Assembly: GCF_016863255.1 (NCBI RefSeq)
Contig: NZ_BOON01000024.1
Location: 1 to 64,000, forward strand
DNA from: Planosporangium mesophilum
Lineage (GTDB): Bacteria > Actinomycetota > Actinomycetes > Mycobacteriales > Micromonosporaceae
DNA length: 64,000 nt
Direction: 5' to 3'
The notes below the pieces were generated by a model. It was not told the origin of the DNA, did no database searches, and was given only the letters and a program-made list of their open reading frames with translations. Shown one piece after another: positions 37,178 to 47,460 of the stretch; the stretch's first letter is position 1, and every line of letters begins with the position of its first letter. Position numbers and translations under genes: made by a program.

Positions 37178-37226
37178 GCGAACCGAGGCGCCGCTGCCGG
37201 TGTTCGGCAGCGGCGCCTCGGTTCGC
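37178..37226 (-). terminator. 22-bp hairpin after secreted repeat protein gene
   Basis: Bases 37178-37199 pair perfectly with 37205-37226 (5-nt loop), 19 bp downstream of the minus-strand stop at 37246 and upstream of the dehydrogenase gene. No T-tract. Confidence 0.75.
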
Positions 37227-37245
37227 GTGGTGGGTGGGTGTCTGC

Positions 37246-37923
37246 TCAGTAGCCGCCGCTGTCCCCGCCGGTACCGGCGCCGCCAGCGGCCGGGGGCTCC
37301 GCCGGGGTCGGGGTGGAGGTCGGCAGGCAGGTCAGGTTCTTCTTACCGGTCGGGGTCGACACGAACCAGGTACCGCCGACCATCTGGCCGGTCCACTTGC
37401 CCGGGGTCTTGTCGCCCACGTACCGGTACAGCGGCCAGCCCCCGAGCGTGATCTGGGTGCCGCCGTCGGCGCGCTTGATGGTGCCGACCAGGTCCTGGTT
37501 CACACCCTCGAGTTGCGGGGCGTTGCCGTCGCTGGACAGCAGCGGCGGCCAGACCTGCGCGCACTTGTCCTTGCAGTTGGAGGCGGGCGGGTTGGCGGTG
37601 TCCTTGTCGAACCGGTACAGCACCCAGCCGCCGTCGTCGACCACGACCTGGCCCATGCGGGGCAGCGACTTCGCGGTGAGCTTGGTGGTCTTGGAACCGA
37701 CCGGGGTGGCTTCGGCGGCTCCGCCGGTACCGCCGCCTGAGCCGTAGCCGCCGGCCGCTGGGTCACCGGCCGCCGGGGTACCGGCGGGGGCGGCCAACGG
37801 GACCGAGGTGGTGCGGGCGACCTGGTTGCTTGGCGTCCCGGCCGCCCGGACGGCCCACCCCGCCAGTGCGAGCGCGGTCAACACCCCGCAGACGAGGTAT
37901 GCAGCGCGGCTGGCTCGGATCAC
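37246..37923 (-). CDS. secreted/anchored PF03640-type repeat protein
   Basis: A 225-residue exported protein with an N-terminal hydrophobic helix (AYLVCGVLTALALAGWAV) and Gly-rich linker, then two repeats of the secreted-repeat (PF03640) type: VVVDDGGWVLYRFDKDT...CKDKCAQVWPPLL and GGWPLYRYVGDKTPGKW...GTWFVSTPTG. The pair of Cys (CKDKC) probably forms a disulfide. No lipobox is apparent, so it is anchored by the helix or secreted. Function of the family is not established. AAGGAGGAG precedes GTG 37923. Its C-terminus is Gly/Pro-rich. Confidence 0.85.
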   Translation of the reverse strand: MIRASRAAYLVCGVLTALALAGWAVRAAGTPSNQVARTTSVPLAAPAGTPAAGDPAAGGYGSGGGTGGAAEATPVGSKTTKLTAKSLPRMGQVVVDDGGWVLYRFDKDTANPPASNCKDKCAQVWPPLLSSDGNAPQLEGVNQDLVGTIKRADGGTQITLGGWPLYRYVGDKTPGKWTGQMVGGTWFVSTPTGKKNLTCLPTSTPTPAEPPAAGGAGTGGDSGGY

Positions 37924-38099
37924 GTCTCCTCCTTGGTACTCACACGGGTGTGTCAGCTGTCCGGTGGGGCGATTGCGCGACCCACGTCCGGTGAACGCGG
38001 TCGTCGGGGTCCGGGCGCCTCGGTCCCCGCCGATCGATCCGTTTACGTCGGGGAGTACGCGGGGTGGCAGCGGCCGGTTCACGGGGTGTCGAGAACTAA

Positions 38100-38119
38100 T
38101 CGAAACTTAATTATTTCGA
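38100..38119. promoter_or_regulatory. AT-rich perfect dyad, candidate operator
   Basis: TCGAAA (38100-38105) and TTTCGA (38114-38119) are perfect inverted repeats around CTTAATTA. A 20-bp AT-rich dyad is striking in this GC-rich genome and lies in the divergent region between the secreted protein gene and the amidase gene. A second dyad, ACTTG-GCAGG-CAAGT, follows at about 38143-38157. Confidence 0.5.
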
Positions 38120-38190
38120 CCTTCTGACCTCGGAGAGTCGGTACTTGGCAGGCAAGTTACCGGCCGGTACCTTGCTGGTCTGCGTACCGA

Positions 38191-39693
38191 ATGACCCGGG
38201 AGGTCGGTTTGAGCACGCGCGTCTTCACCGACATGTCAGCCTCCGAACTGGCCACCGCGATCCGGCATCGGCGCGCGAGCGCCGTCGAGGTGGTGGAGGC
38301 GCACATCGCCACCCTCCGACGGGTCAACCCGGCGCTCAACGCCCTGGTCGCGGACCGCTTCGACGCCGCCCGGGCGGCCGCGACGGCCGCCGACGCGCGG
38401 GTCGCCGCGGCCGCGCCCGACGAGCCGCTGCCGCCCCTGCTGGGCGTGCCGTGCACGATCAAGGAGTCGGTGGCGGTCGCCGGCCTGCCCAACACCGCCG
38501 GGGTCGTCGCGCGCGCCGGGGTACCGGCCGCGACCTCCGCTCCGGTCGCGCAGCGCCTCATCGACGCCGGGGCGATCGTGCTCGGCGTGACCAACACGTC
38601 CGAGCTGTGCTTATGGGTGGAGACCGAGAACCGGCTCTACGGGCGTACCCGCAACCCGTACGACCCGTCGAGGACCGCCGGCGGCTCGTCCGGGGGAGAG
38701 GGCGCGGTGGTCGGCAGCGGCGCGTCCCCGTTCGGCCTCGGCTCGGACATCGGCGGCTCCATCCGGATCCCGTCGTTCTGCTGCGGGGTGTTCGGCCACA
38801 AGCCGTCGCGCGGCCTGTCGCCGGCCACCGGCTCGTGGCCGCCGTGTGACGACGGCAACCGCCCGCTGTTCGCGCACGGGCCGCTCGCGCGCCGCGCCGA
38901 GGACCTGATGCCGCTGCTGCGCGTCATCGCCGGCCCCGACGGGGTGGACCCGATCGCCGGCGTGGCAGCCCTCGGCGACCCCGCCGACGTCTCCCTGCGC
39001 GACCTGCCGGTCCTGCTCATCGACGAGTCCTGGCCGCTGGTCGCCAGCGACGACATGCTGTGGGCCCGGGAACGGGCCGCCGGTGCGCTCGCCGCCGCCG
39101 GGGCCCGGGTACGCCGCCGGCGGATGCCCGCGCTGCGCCGCGCCGTCGACGCGTACCTGACGACCCTGGCCCGCAGTTCCGGCATCGGGGCCCGCGACTT
39201 CCTGTTCGCGGCCGGCGCCGGCGAGGTCGGCCTGAGCGCGCTGCTGCGCCGGGGTGGTCCGCACACCGTCGCGACCCGGCTGCTGCTGGTCGCCGAGCGG
39301 GCGCAGGCCCGGGTACCGCGCCGGCTGGCGGAGCAGTTGATCAGGGCCGGCGAGACGATCGCCGTCGAGCTCAGGGAGGCGATCGGCGACGGCGTACTGC
39401 TCGAGCCGCCGCTGGCGACGGCCGCCCCCCGTCACGGCCGTACGGTGGGGCGGCCGTGGTGGCTGGCCCATGTGGTGCCGTTCAACCTGGCCGGGCTGCC
39501 GGTCACCCAGACCCCGCTGGGGCTGGACCGCGACGGGCTTCCACTGGGCGTACAGGTGGTGGCCGGGCACGGCCGTGACCACGTGTCGATCGCGGTCGCC
39601 CTGGAACTGGAGCGGGTCTTCGGCGGCTGGACGCCGCCGAAGACCCGCTACCTTGCCGATCTCGGAGAACCTGCCGAACTTTCCAGGATCTAG
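38191..39693 (+). CDS. amidase signature family protein
   Basis: A 500-residue hydrolase with the full Ser-cisSer-Lys triad: Lys91 in CTIKESV, the cis-Ser in GGSSGGEGA (166-167) and nucleophile Ser190 in GSDIGGSIRIPS. It resembles fatty-acid-amide hydrolase-type and other broad amidases more than GatA (no gatB/gatC nearby). Substrate unknown. ATG 38191 lacks a ribosome site; TTG 38209 lies just after GGGAGGT and could be the true start. It shares the four bases CTAG with the stop of the permease gene on the other strand. Confidence 0.88.
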   Translation: MTREVGLSTRVFTDMSASELATAIRHRRASAVEVVEAHIATLRRVNPALNALVADRFDAARAAATAADARVAAAAPDEPLPPLLGVPCTIKESVAVAGLPNTAGVVARAGVPAATSAPVAQRLIDAGAIVLGVTNTSELCLWVETENRLYGRTRNPYDPSRTAGGSSGGEGAVVGSGASPFGLGSDIGGSIRIPSFCCGVFGHKPSRGLSPATGSWPPCDDGNRPLFAHGPLARRAEDLMPLLRVIAGPDGVDPIAGVAALGDPADVSLRDLPVLLIDESWPLVASDDMLWARERAAGALAAAGARVRRRRMPALRRAVDAYLTTLARSSGIGARDFLFAAGAGEVGLSALLRRGGPHTVATRLLLVAERAQARVPRRLAEQLIRAGETIAVELREAIGDGVLLEPPLATAAPRHGRTVGRPWWLAHVVPFNLAGLPVTQTPLGLDRDGLPLGVQVVAGHGRDHVSIAVALELERVFGGWTPPKTRYLADLGEPAELSRI

Positions 39694-41162
39694 GAGGAGC
39701 TGGTGACCGGCTCCGGCGTCTCCCGGGTGTGGCGCAGCCGGCTGCTGCGGCGGCTGTACAGGAAGTAGATCACCAGCCCGACGGCCATCCAGACCACGAA
39801 CCGGATCCAGGTCTGCACCGGCAGGTTCAGCATCAGCCAGACGCTCGCGGCGACGCTCAGCGCGGGCAGCCACGGCACCCCGGGGGCCCGGAACGCCCGC
39901 GGCAGGTCCGGCCGGGTACGGCGCAGGACGACCACTCCGATCGAGACCACCACGAACGCGAAGAGCGTGCCGATGCTGGTCAGTTCGGAGAGCTCGGACA
40001 GCGGGATGAACCCGGCGAGGGCCGCGACCACCGCGCAGGTGATGATCGTGATGACCCAGGGCGTCCCGAACCGGGGGTGCACCTTGCCCACGACGGGCGG
40101 CAGCAGGCCGTCCCGCGACATCGCGAAGAACACCCGGGTCTGACCCAGCATCAGCACCAGGATCACGGTCGTGATGCCGCAGATGGCGCCCAGCGAGATC
40201 AGATTGGCCGCCCAGCCCTGGCCCACCTCGTCGAACGCTCTGGCCAGCGGCGCGCCGGTGTTCAGGTTGGTGTACTTGGTCATGCCGGTGACGACCGCCG
40301 ACACGGCGACGTACAGCAGGGCGCAGACGGCGAGCGAGCCGATGATGCCGCGCGGCATGTCCCGCTGCGGGTTGCGGGTCTCCTCGGCCGTCGTGGCGAC
40401 CACGTCGAAGCCGATGTAGGCGAAGAAGACGATCGCCGCCGCGGCCAGGATGCCGAACCAGCCGAAGTGCTGCGGCGTCACCCCGGCGATCACCTGGAGC
40501 AGCGGTTCTTCGCCGCCACTGACCTTCTCGGCCGGCCTGGCCGGCGGGATGAACGGGTGGTAGTTGGCGGCCTTGATGAAGAACACGCCCAGGCCGATCA
40601 CGAACAGGACCACCGCGAGCTTGACCGCGACCAGGATGTTGGTGAGCCGGCTCGACACCTTCACGCCGACGATCATGACGATGCCGAGGAGCGCGACGAT
40701 GCCGATCGCGCCCCAGTCCGGTATGGCCTTGTCCCCGGCCAGCCAGGTCGGCAGGTCGAACAGTCGCTGGAGGTACGCCGACCAGCCGCGCGACACGACC
40801 GAGGCGCCGAGCGCCAGCTCCAGGCACAGGTCCCAGCCGATGATCCAGGCGATGAACTCGCCGAGGGTGGCGTACGCGAACGTGTACGCCGACCCCGCCA
40901 CCGGCACGGTGGAGGCGAACTCGGCGTAGCACATCGCGGCCAGGGCGCAGACGATGCCGGCGATCACGAACGAGATGACGATGGCCGGGCCGGCGTTGAT
41001 CGCCGCCTGCTGACCGGTCAGTACGAAGATGCCGGTACCGACGATGACCCCGATGCCGAACGCGGCGAGATCCACCGCGGACAGATCGCGGCGTAGCTTG
41101 CGCTCGGGATCGTCGGTCTCCCGGATCGACTGCTCTACCGGTTTCGTACGGAAAATGGACAC
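39690..41162 (-). CDS. APC family amino acid permease
   Basis: A 490-residue transporter with about twelve helices, of the cationic amino acid transporter/YfnA-like branch: GIGVIVGTGIFVLTGQ in helix 1 (the unwound substrate loop GTGIF), CYAEFASTVPVAGSAYTFAY, and FFAYIGFDVVATTAEETRNPQRDMP in helix 6. GTG 41162 with AGGTGGG is the likely start; the frame remains open for another 280 codons upstream, which is a composition artefact overlapping the lactonase gene. Substrate is probably a neutral or basic amino acid. Confidence 0.9.
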   Translation of the reverse strand: MSIFRTKPVEQSIRETDDPERKLRRDLSAVDLAAFGIGVIVGTGIFVLTGQQAAINAGPAIVISFVIAGIVCALAAMCYAEFASTVPVAGSAYTFAYATLGEFIAWIIGWDLCLELALGASVVSRGWSAYLQRLFDLPTWLAGDKAIPDWGAIGIVALLGIVMIVGVKVSSRLTNILVAVKLAVVLFVIGLGVFFIKAANYHPFIPPARPAEKVSGGEEPLLQVIAGVTPQHFGWFGILAAAAIVFFAYIGFDVVATTAEETRNPQRDMPRGIIGSLAVCALLYVAVSAVVTGMTKYTNLNTGAPLARAFDEVGQGWAANLISLGAICGITTVILVLMLGQTRVFFAMSRDGLLPPVVGKVHPRFGTPWVITIITCAVVAALAGFIPLSELSELTSIGTLFAFVVVSIGVVVLRRTRPDLPRAFRAPGVPWLPALSVAASVWLMLNLPVQTWIRFVVWMAVGLVIYFLYSRRSSRLRHTRETPEPVTSSS

Positions 41163-41236
41163 CGCCCACCTACCCTGTCTCGATTGCCACCGTTCATGCC
41201 CGGGCGGTAGGGGGGTTGAAACGCGGATCGTAAAGA

Positions 41237-42256
41237 TTACGGCCGATGGATGAGGATGCAGGCCGGACTGGGTACGTCGATCCGTGCACCGGTCAGGCTC
41301 GGCACGCCGGTACCGGGGTCGATGCGCAGCACGGCCACGGTGTGCGAGTTCTGGTTGGCCACGTACATCAGGTCGCCGTCGAGCACGAGATGGCGCGGCC
41401 AGCGCCCGCCGCAGGGCGTCTCGTCGACGCCGGTCAGCCCCTCGCCGTCGACCGCGAACGTGGTCACGGTGTCGTTGCCGCGGTTGCCGACGTAGACGAA
41501 TCGTCCGTCGGCCGACAGCGCGATCTCCGCCGGGTAGTTGCGCTCGGTGGGCGGCGTCAGCGTCGCCGGCCGGCGCTGTACCAGTCGCAGTCCTCCGGTG
41601 GCCGGGTCCGGGTCGTAGACGGAGACCGTCGAGGAGAGCTCGTCGGTGACGTACAGGCGACCGGTCGGGGCGGTGACGAGGTGGCGGGGCCCGATCCCGG
41701 CGCCGGCGCCGGTCTCCCAGGACGGCGCCAGCCGCCCGTCGGCGCCCAGCCGGTACCCGTACAGCGTGTCGGTACCGAGGTCGACGGCGGTCACGTCGGT
41801 GCCGGGGGCGCCGGAGGTGACCACCTGGTGGGCGTGCGGGCCGTCCTGCCGCTCCGGGTCCGGCCCGCAGCCGTGGTGGTGCACCAGGTCGGTGGGGGCG
41901 GCGAGCGTACCGTCGTCGTCGACGGCGAGGACGGTGACACTGCCGCTGCCGTAGTTGGCGCACAGCAGGTACCGCCCGTCCGGGGTGATGTCGAGGTGGC
42001 ACGGGGCGGCGCCGTCGGTGGGCTGCCGCGCCTGGGGCGTCAGCGTCCCGTCGGGGGCGATCGACAGCGCCGTCACCGTGCCGATCTCGAGCTCACTCAC
42101 CGCGTACAGCACCGCCGCGGTCGGGTGCGCGACCAGCCAGGACGGGGCCGCCAGGGCGACCGTCGGCGCGGCCGGCCGTAGCTGGGCGTCCCACACCGAG
42201 ATCCCGGTGCCCTTGCCGTCGGCCTCCGGCGTGTACGACCCGACGTAGATCAGCAT
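41237..42256 (-). CDS. beta-propeller lactonase (6-phosphogluconolactonase type)
   Basis: A 339-residue lactonase-family seven-bladed propeller, like bacterial YbhE/Pgl: repeated blades include YVGSYTPEADGKGTGISVW, CHLDITPDGRYLLCANYGSGSVTVL, GPRHLVTAPTGRLYVTDELSSTVSVY, ALSADGRFVYVGNRGNDTVT and PRHLVLDGDLMYVANQNSHTV. Family members hydrolyse 6-phosphogluconolactone; other lactones are possible. ATG 42256 has GGGAGG 9 nt upstream. It is 20 bp downstream of the PPK2 gene stop on the same strand, so the two are likely cotranscribed. Confidence 0.87.
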   Translation of the reverse strand: MLIYVGSYTPEADGKGTGISVWDAQLRPAAPTVALAAPSWLVAHPTAAVLYAVSELEIGTVTALSIAPDGTLTPQARQPTDGAAPCHLDITPDGRYLLCANYGSGSVTVLAVDDDGTLAAPTDLVHHHGCGPDPERQDGPHAHQVVTSGAPGTDVTAVDLGTDTLYGYRLGADGRLAPSWETGAGAGIGPRHLVTAPTGRLYVTDELSSTVSVYDPDPATGGLRLVQRRPATLTPPTERNYPAEIALSADGRFVYVGNRGNDTVTTFAVDGEGLTGVDETPCGGRWPRHLVLDGDLMYVANQNSHTVAVLRIDPGTGVPSLTGARIDVPSPACILIHRP

Positions 42257-42276
42257 GAGCGACAACCTCCCGGCAG

Positions 42277-43128
42277 TCAGGTGCCCGCGAGCCGCGCCTT
42301 CTCACGCGCGAGGTCGACCGAGGGCGGTGGGTAGTGCGGGTCCAGCTCGGCGAGGGTCTCGCGCAGCAGGTGCGCCACGGCCCAGTCGCGGTACCACTTG
42401 CGGTCGGCCGGCACGACGTACCAGGGTGCCTCGTCGGTCGAGCAACGGCCGAGCGCGTCGCCGTAGGCGGCCTGGTAGTCCGCCCAGTGCCGCCGCTCCT
42501 CCAGATCGGCCGGGTCGTACTTCCAGTACTTCGTCGGATCCTCCAACCGGGCGCGCAGCCGCCTGCGCTGCTCATCGGGGGAGATGTGCAGCATCACCTT
42601 GATGATCGTGACCTGCTCGTCGACGAGCTCCCGCTCGAACGAGTTGATCTCGTCGTAGCGGCGTGACCAGATCCGCTCCGGCACCGCCCCGCGTACCCGC
42701 GCGACCAGGACGTCTTCGTAGTGCGAGCGGTTGAACACCCCGACGTACCCCGGCCGCGGCACCTCCCGGCGCACCCGCCACAGGAAGTGGTGGCGGCGCT
42801 CGGCGGGCGTCGGCGGCCCGAAGCTGACGATGTGGACGCCCTGCGGGTTGAGCCGGCCGATGACCTTGCGGATCGTGCCGTCCTTGCCACCGCAGTCCAT
42901 GGCCTGCAGGACCAGCAGCAGCCGCCGGCCGGTGCCACCGGCCTTGGCCTGGGCGTACAGCCGCTCCTGGTACCCGGCAAGCTCGTCGCCGACGCGGCTG
43001 AGCTGCTCGCGCGCCTTCGCCTTCGGGCGGCGGATGTCGGGCAGGCCCGGGGTGGACCGGGGGTCCACCGACGCGAGGTCGACGGTGTCGCCGTGCGGCA
43101 CCCGCAGAAGTTCCCGGATGGTCGCCAT
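42277..43128 (-). CDS. ppk2: polyphosphate kinase 2 family protein
   Basis: A 283-residue PPK2-family phosphotransferase using polyphosphate to phosphorylate nucleotides. The P-loop MDCGGKDGT (77-85) and the lid/Walker B region NRSHYEDVLVARV with catalytic residues are intact, with the further motif YDEINSFERELVDEQVTIIKVMLH and the DPTKYWKYDPADLEER segment. Class (AMP, ADP or GDP acceptor) is not decided by sequence alone; single-domain length fits class I or III. It heads a probable two-gene unit with the lactonase and is divergent from the Na+/H+ antiporter. Confidence 0.92.
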   Translation of the reverse strand: MATIRELLRVPHGDTVDLASVDPRSTPGLPDIRRPKAKAREQLSRVGDELAGYQERLYAQAKAGGTGRRLLLVLQAMDCGGKDGTIRKVIGRLNPQGVHIVSFGPPTPAERRHHFLWRVRREVPRPGYVGVFNRSHYEDVLVARVRGAVPERIWSRRYDEINSFERELVDEQVTIIKVMLHISPDEQRRRLRARLEDPTKYWKYDPADLEERRHWADYQAAYGDALGRCSTDEAPWYVVPADRKWYRDWAVAHLLRETLAELDPHYPPPSVDLAREKARLAGT

Positions 43129-43180
43129 GCCCCGATCATGCCGTAGTGTGCGGCCACCGTCCGGGACGTAGATTCAACGG

Positions 43181-44770
43181 GTGACATTGCTGCTGGTCAT
43201 CGTCGGTCTGGTAACCACCGTCGTGGCTGTCTCGGTCGTGGCTCGCCGGCTCGGGGCGCTCGCGCCGATCCTGCTGGTCGTCGTGGGCCTGGCCTTCTCG
43301 TTCGTCGCGGCCGTCCCGCAGGTGCGCCTCGATCCGGAGATCGTGCTGATCGGCGTGCTGCCGCCGCTGCTGTACGTGGCGGCCGTCGAGACGTCGGTGC
43401 CGGCGTTCCGGTACAACCTGCGGCCCATCCTGCTGCTGGCGGTCGGGCTCGTGATCTTCACCACCGCGGCCGTCGGGTACTCCCTCCACCTGCTGCTGCC
43501 GGACGTCCCGCTCGCGGCCACGATGGCACTGGGCGCGATCGTGGCCCCGCCCGACGCGGTCGCCGCGACCGCGGTGGCCCGCCGCATCGGCCTGCCCCGG
43601 CGCGTCGTCGCGATCCTCGAGGGCGAGAGCCTGGTCAACGACGCGACCGCGCTGGTGCTGTTCCGCGTCGCGGTCGCCGCCGCCACCGGCCACATCCTCA
43701 CGCCGCTCGGCGTCACGGGCGACGCGCTGATCGCCGCCGTCGGTGGCGTCGCGATCGGTGGGACCGGCGCGGTCGTCCTCGCCTGGGTCCACCGCCGGGT
43801 CCACGAGCCGCTGATCGACAACGCGGTGTCGCTGCTCGCGCCGTGGCTGGTCTACCTGCCGGCCGAGCAGGTGCACGCCTCCGGCGTCGTCGCGGTGGTG
43901 GTCACCGGGCTGTACCTCGGCCACCGGTACCCGACGCTGATGTCGGCCGCCTCCCGGCTGCAGATGGAGGCGTTCTGGCGGATGCTCAAGTTCCTGCTGG
44001 AAGGCATCGTCTTCCTGCTGGTCGGCCTGCAGTTGCGGTTCATCGTGCACGACCTGGCGACCAACCCGGACATCCGGCTCGGCCTGGTCGTCAACGCCAC
44101 CCTGGCGGTGCTCGCGGTCGTCGTGGCGGCCCGCTTCGTCTGGATGTACCCCGCGACCTACCTGACCCGGCTCGTGCCGCGGGTCCGCCGGCGCGACCCG
44201 GCGCCGCCGATGGAGTACCCGACGATCCTCGCCTGGACCGGGATGCGCGGGGTGGTCACCCTCGCGGCGGCGCTCGCGCTGCCGCCGACCCTCGCCGGCG
44301 GCAGGCCGTACCCTCGTGACCTGTTCGTCTGGCTGGCCTTCTCGGTGATCGTCGGCACCCTCGTGCTCCAGGGCGTGACCCTGCCGGCCATTGTCCGGTG
44401 GCTGCGCATCCCGCGCGACGACCCGAAGCGGGACGCGCTCGCCGAGGCGACGGTGCAGCAGGCGGCGACCCGGGCGGCCCACGAGCGGCTGGACAAGGAG
44501 GCCGACCGGGACGGTGAGGTACCCGAGGCCGTGCTCGACCGGCTGCGGACGATGCTCACCGACCGCTCCAACCTGGCCTGGGAACGGCTGGGCGGCCGGC
44601 GCCGGGAGACGCCGTCCGAGGCGTACAGCCGGTTGCGGCTCGCCATGATCGACGCGGAGCGCGACGTGTTCCGGCTGGCCCGCGACGAGGGGAGAATCCC
44701 CGAGGAGGTGCTGCGCCGGGCGCAGCGCGACATGGACCTCGAGGAGTCGTTGCTGCAACGGGAGGACTGA
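43181..44770 (+). CDS. CPA1 family Na+/H+ antiporter
   Basis: A 529-residue monovalent cation/proton antiporter: about 12 helices over residues 1-415 and a charged cytoplasmic tail. Ion-binding motifs are present: APPDAVAATAVAR in helix 4 and GESLVNDATALVLF (ND motif) in helix 5, plus MRGVVTLAAALALP near helix 11. The tail (Arg/Glu-rich helices RLAMIDAERDVFRLARDEGRIPEEVLRRAQRDMDLEES, here summarised by its ends RLAMIDAERD and MDLEES) is typical of actinobacterial NhaP-like proteins. GTG 43181. The stop is followed immediately by the next ATG (no gap), coupling it to the zinc-finger gene. Confidence 0.92.
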   Translation: MTLLLVIVGLVTTVVAVSVVARRLGALAPILLVVVGLAFSFVAAVPQVRLDPEIVLIGVLPPLLYVAAVETSVPAFRYNLRPILLLAVGLVIFTTAAVGYSLHLLLPDVPLAATMALGAIVAPPDAVAATAVARRIGLPRRVVAILEGESLVNDATALVLFRVAVAAATGHILTPLGVTGDALIAAVGGVAIGGTGAVVLAWVHRRVHEPLIDNAVSLLAPWLVYLPAEQVHASGVVAVVVTGLYLGHRYPTLMSAASRLQMEAFWRMLKFLLEGIVFLLVGLQLRFIVHDLATNPDIRLGLVVNATLAVLAVVVAARFVWMYPATYLTRLVPRVRRRDPAPPMEYPTILAWTGMRGVVTLAAALALPPTLAGGRPYPRDLFVWLAFSVIVGTLVLQGVTLPAIVRWLRIPRDDPKRDALAEATVQQAATRAAHERLDKEADRDGEVPEAVLDRLRTMLTDRSNLAWERLGGRRRETPSEAYSRLRLAMIDAERDVFRLARDEGRIPEEVLRRAQRDMDLEESLLQRED

Positions 44771-45034
44771 ATGACCTGTACGCACATCGAGGCGCTCGGC
44801 ACCTCCGAGCCGACGCCCGTCACCGCCGAGGGCTGCGCCGGCTGCCTGTCCGAGGGCCGCACCGACTGGGTCCACCTGCGGCTCTGCCTGGACTGCGGGT
44901 ATGTGGGCTGCTGCGACTCGTCGCCGCGCAAGCACGCCGGCGGGCACTTCGACGCGACCGGGCACCCCGTGGTGCGCTCGTTCGAGCCGGGGGAGTACTG
45001 GCGCTGGTGTTTCGTGGACGAGGTGGCCGGTTGA
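44771..45034 (+). CDS. UBP-type zinc finger protein
   Basis: An 87-residue stand-alone zf-UBP domain. Zinc ligands are visible: Cys3/His5, Cys22 and Cys25, Cys39 and Cys42, Cys47, His55, His59 and His65 (CAGC, CLDCGYVGCC, HAGGHFDATGHP). In eukaryotes this fold recognises the ubiquitin tail; in bacteria its role is unknown, and it commonly follows a Na+/H+ antiporter gene, as here (ATG directly after TGA). It may be a small regulatory partner of the antiporter; inference from context only. Confidence 0.88.
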   Translation: MTCTHIEALGTSEPTPVTAEGCAGCLSEGRTDWVHLRLCLDCGYVGCCDSSPRKHAGGHFDATGHPVVRSFEPGEYWRWCFVDEVAG

Positions 45035-45047
45035 TCAGTCCCGGCGG

Positions 45048-45986
45048 TCAGTTCCGGCGGACCTCGCCGGGGTCGCGGTCCGGACGCAGCCCGCGCCAGG
45101 ATGGGTGGCGCAGCCGGCCGTCGGGTGTGACGGTGCGGTAGGCGACCTCGCCGACCAGCACCGGCCACACCCACCGGGCTTCGCGGGTGTACTCGCGCGG
45201 CACCGCGCCGTCCACCGGGGAGGTGTCGCGGGCCAGTGGGCGGAGCCGCTCGAGCAGCAGGCCGAGGGCGGCCTGGGTGAGGCCGGTGCCGACGTGCCCG
45301 AGGTAGACCAGCCGCCCGTCGCCGTCGTGGGCGCCCATCAGCAGCGAGCCGATCGTGCCGGCACGCCGTCCCGCGCCCGGTTTCCAGCCCACCACGACGA
45401 CCTCCATGGTCGGCGTGATCGGCGTCTTGATCCAGTCGCGGGATCGCGCACCCGGCCGGTACGGCGACTCCAGCCGTTTGGCGACGACGCCCTCCAGCCC
45501 GGTCTCGCGGGCGGCGGCCAGCACGTCCTCGCCGTCGCCGGTGAAGTGCGGCGGGGCGTGGACCACCGGCCCGGCGAGGTTCAGGTCGGCCAGCAGGTCG
45601 CGGCGCTGCCGGTACGGCAGGTCGACGGTCGGCTCGCCGTCGAGGGCCAGCACGTCGAACACGTACAGTCCGACCGGTACGCCCGTGACCAGGCGGGCCG
45701 ACGGGTTCCGGACGTGCATGCGCTGCTGCAGGGTGGAGAAGTCGGGTACGCCGGTCGGGCCGGCGGCGACGAGCTCCCCGTCGATCACCGCGTCGCGGCC
45801 CGCGAGGGCGTCGGCCACCGCGGCGAGCTCCGGGTAGCCGGCGGTGATGTCGCGCCCGTTGCGGCTGTACGCGCGGACGCCCGTGCCGCGCGCCTCCACC
45901 AGGGCGCGGACGCCGTCCCACTTGAACTCGAAGGCCCACTCCGGCCCGGTCGGTACCGGTCCGGCGGTGGCCAGCATCGGCTGCAC
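45048..45986 (-). CDS. ATP-dependent DNA ligase, LigD-like catalytic module
   Basis: A 312-residue stand-alone ligase: nucleotidyl-transfer domain with the adenylated Lys22 in FKWDGVRA (KxDG motif), RNGRDITAGYPE, DGELVA, GLEGVVAKR and SRDWIKT (motif V), then an OB-fold part (VVVGWKPGAGRRAGTIGSLL). There are no polymerase or nuclease domains, so it is not full LigD; such modules (LigC/LigD-lig) serve end joining or repair with Ku and LigD partners encoded elsewhere. GTG 45986 start. It converges on the zinc-finger gene with a 13-bp gap. Confidence 0.9.
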   Translation of the reverse strand: MQPMLATAGPVPTGPEWAFEFKWDGVRALVEARGTGVRAYSRNGRDITAGYPELAAVADALAGRDAVIDGELVAAGPTGVPDFSTLQQRMHVRNPSARLVTGVPVGLYVFDVLALDGEPTVDLPYRQRRDLLADLNLAGPVVHAPPHFTGDGEDVLAAARETGLEGVVAKRLESPYRPGARSRDWIKTPITPTMEVVVVGWKPGAGRRAGTIGSLLMGAHDGDGRLVYLGHVGTGLTQAALGLLLERLRPLARDTSPVDGAVPREYTREARWVWPVLVGEVAYRTVTPDGRLRHPSWRGLRPDRDPGEVRRN

Positions 45987-46068
45987 GTCCCGATCATGAA
46001 CAAGAAACCGGGACTATGAGGTTGAAACGGTCAAATCACGCTAGTTCGCGGGGTCGTCCGGCGCCTCG

Positions 46069-47460
<1,392 letters not shown>

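Noticed and set aside
41163-42002. 280-codon N-terminal extension of the amino acid permease
   Set aside because: Overlaps the lactonase gene and lacks similarity; GTG 41162 with a good ribosome site opens the known family N-terminus.
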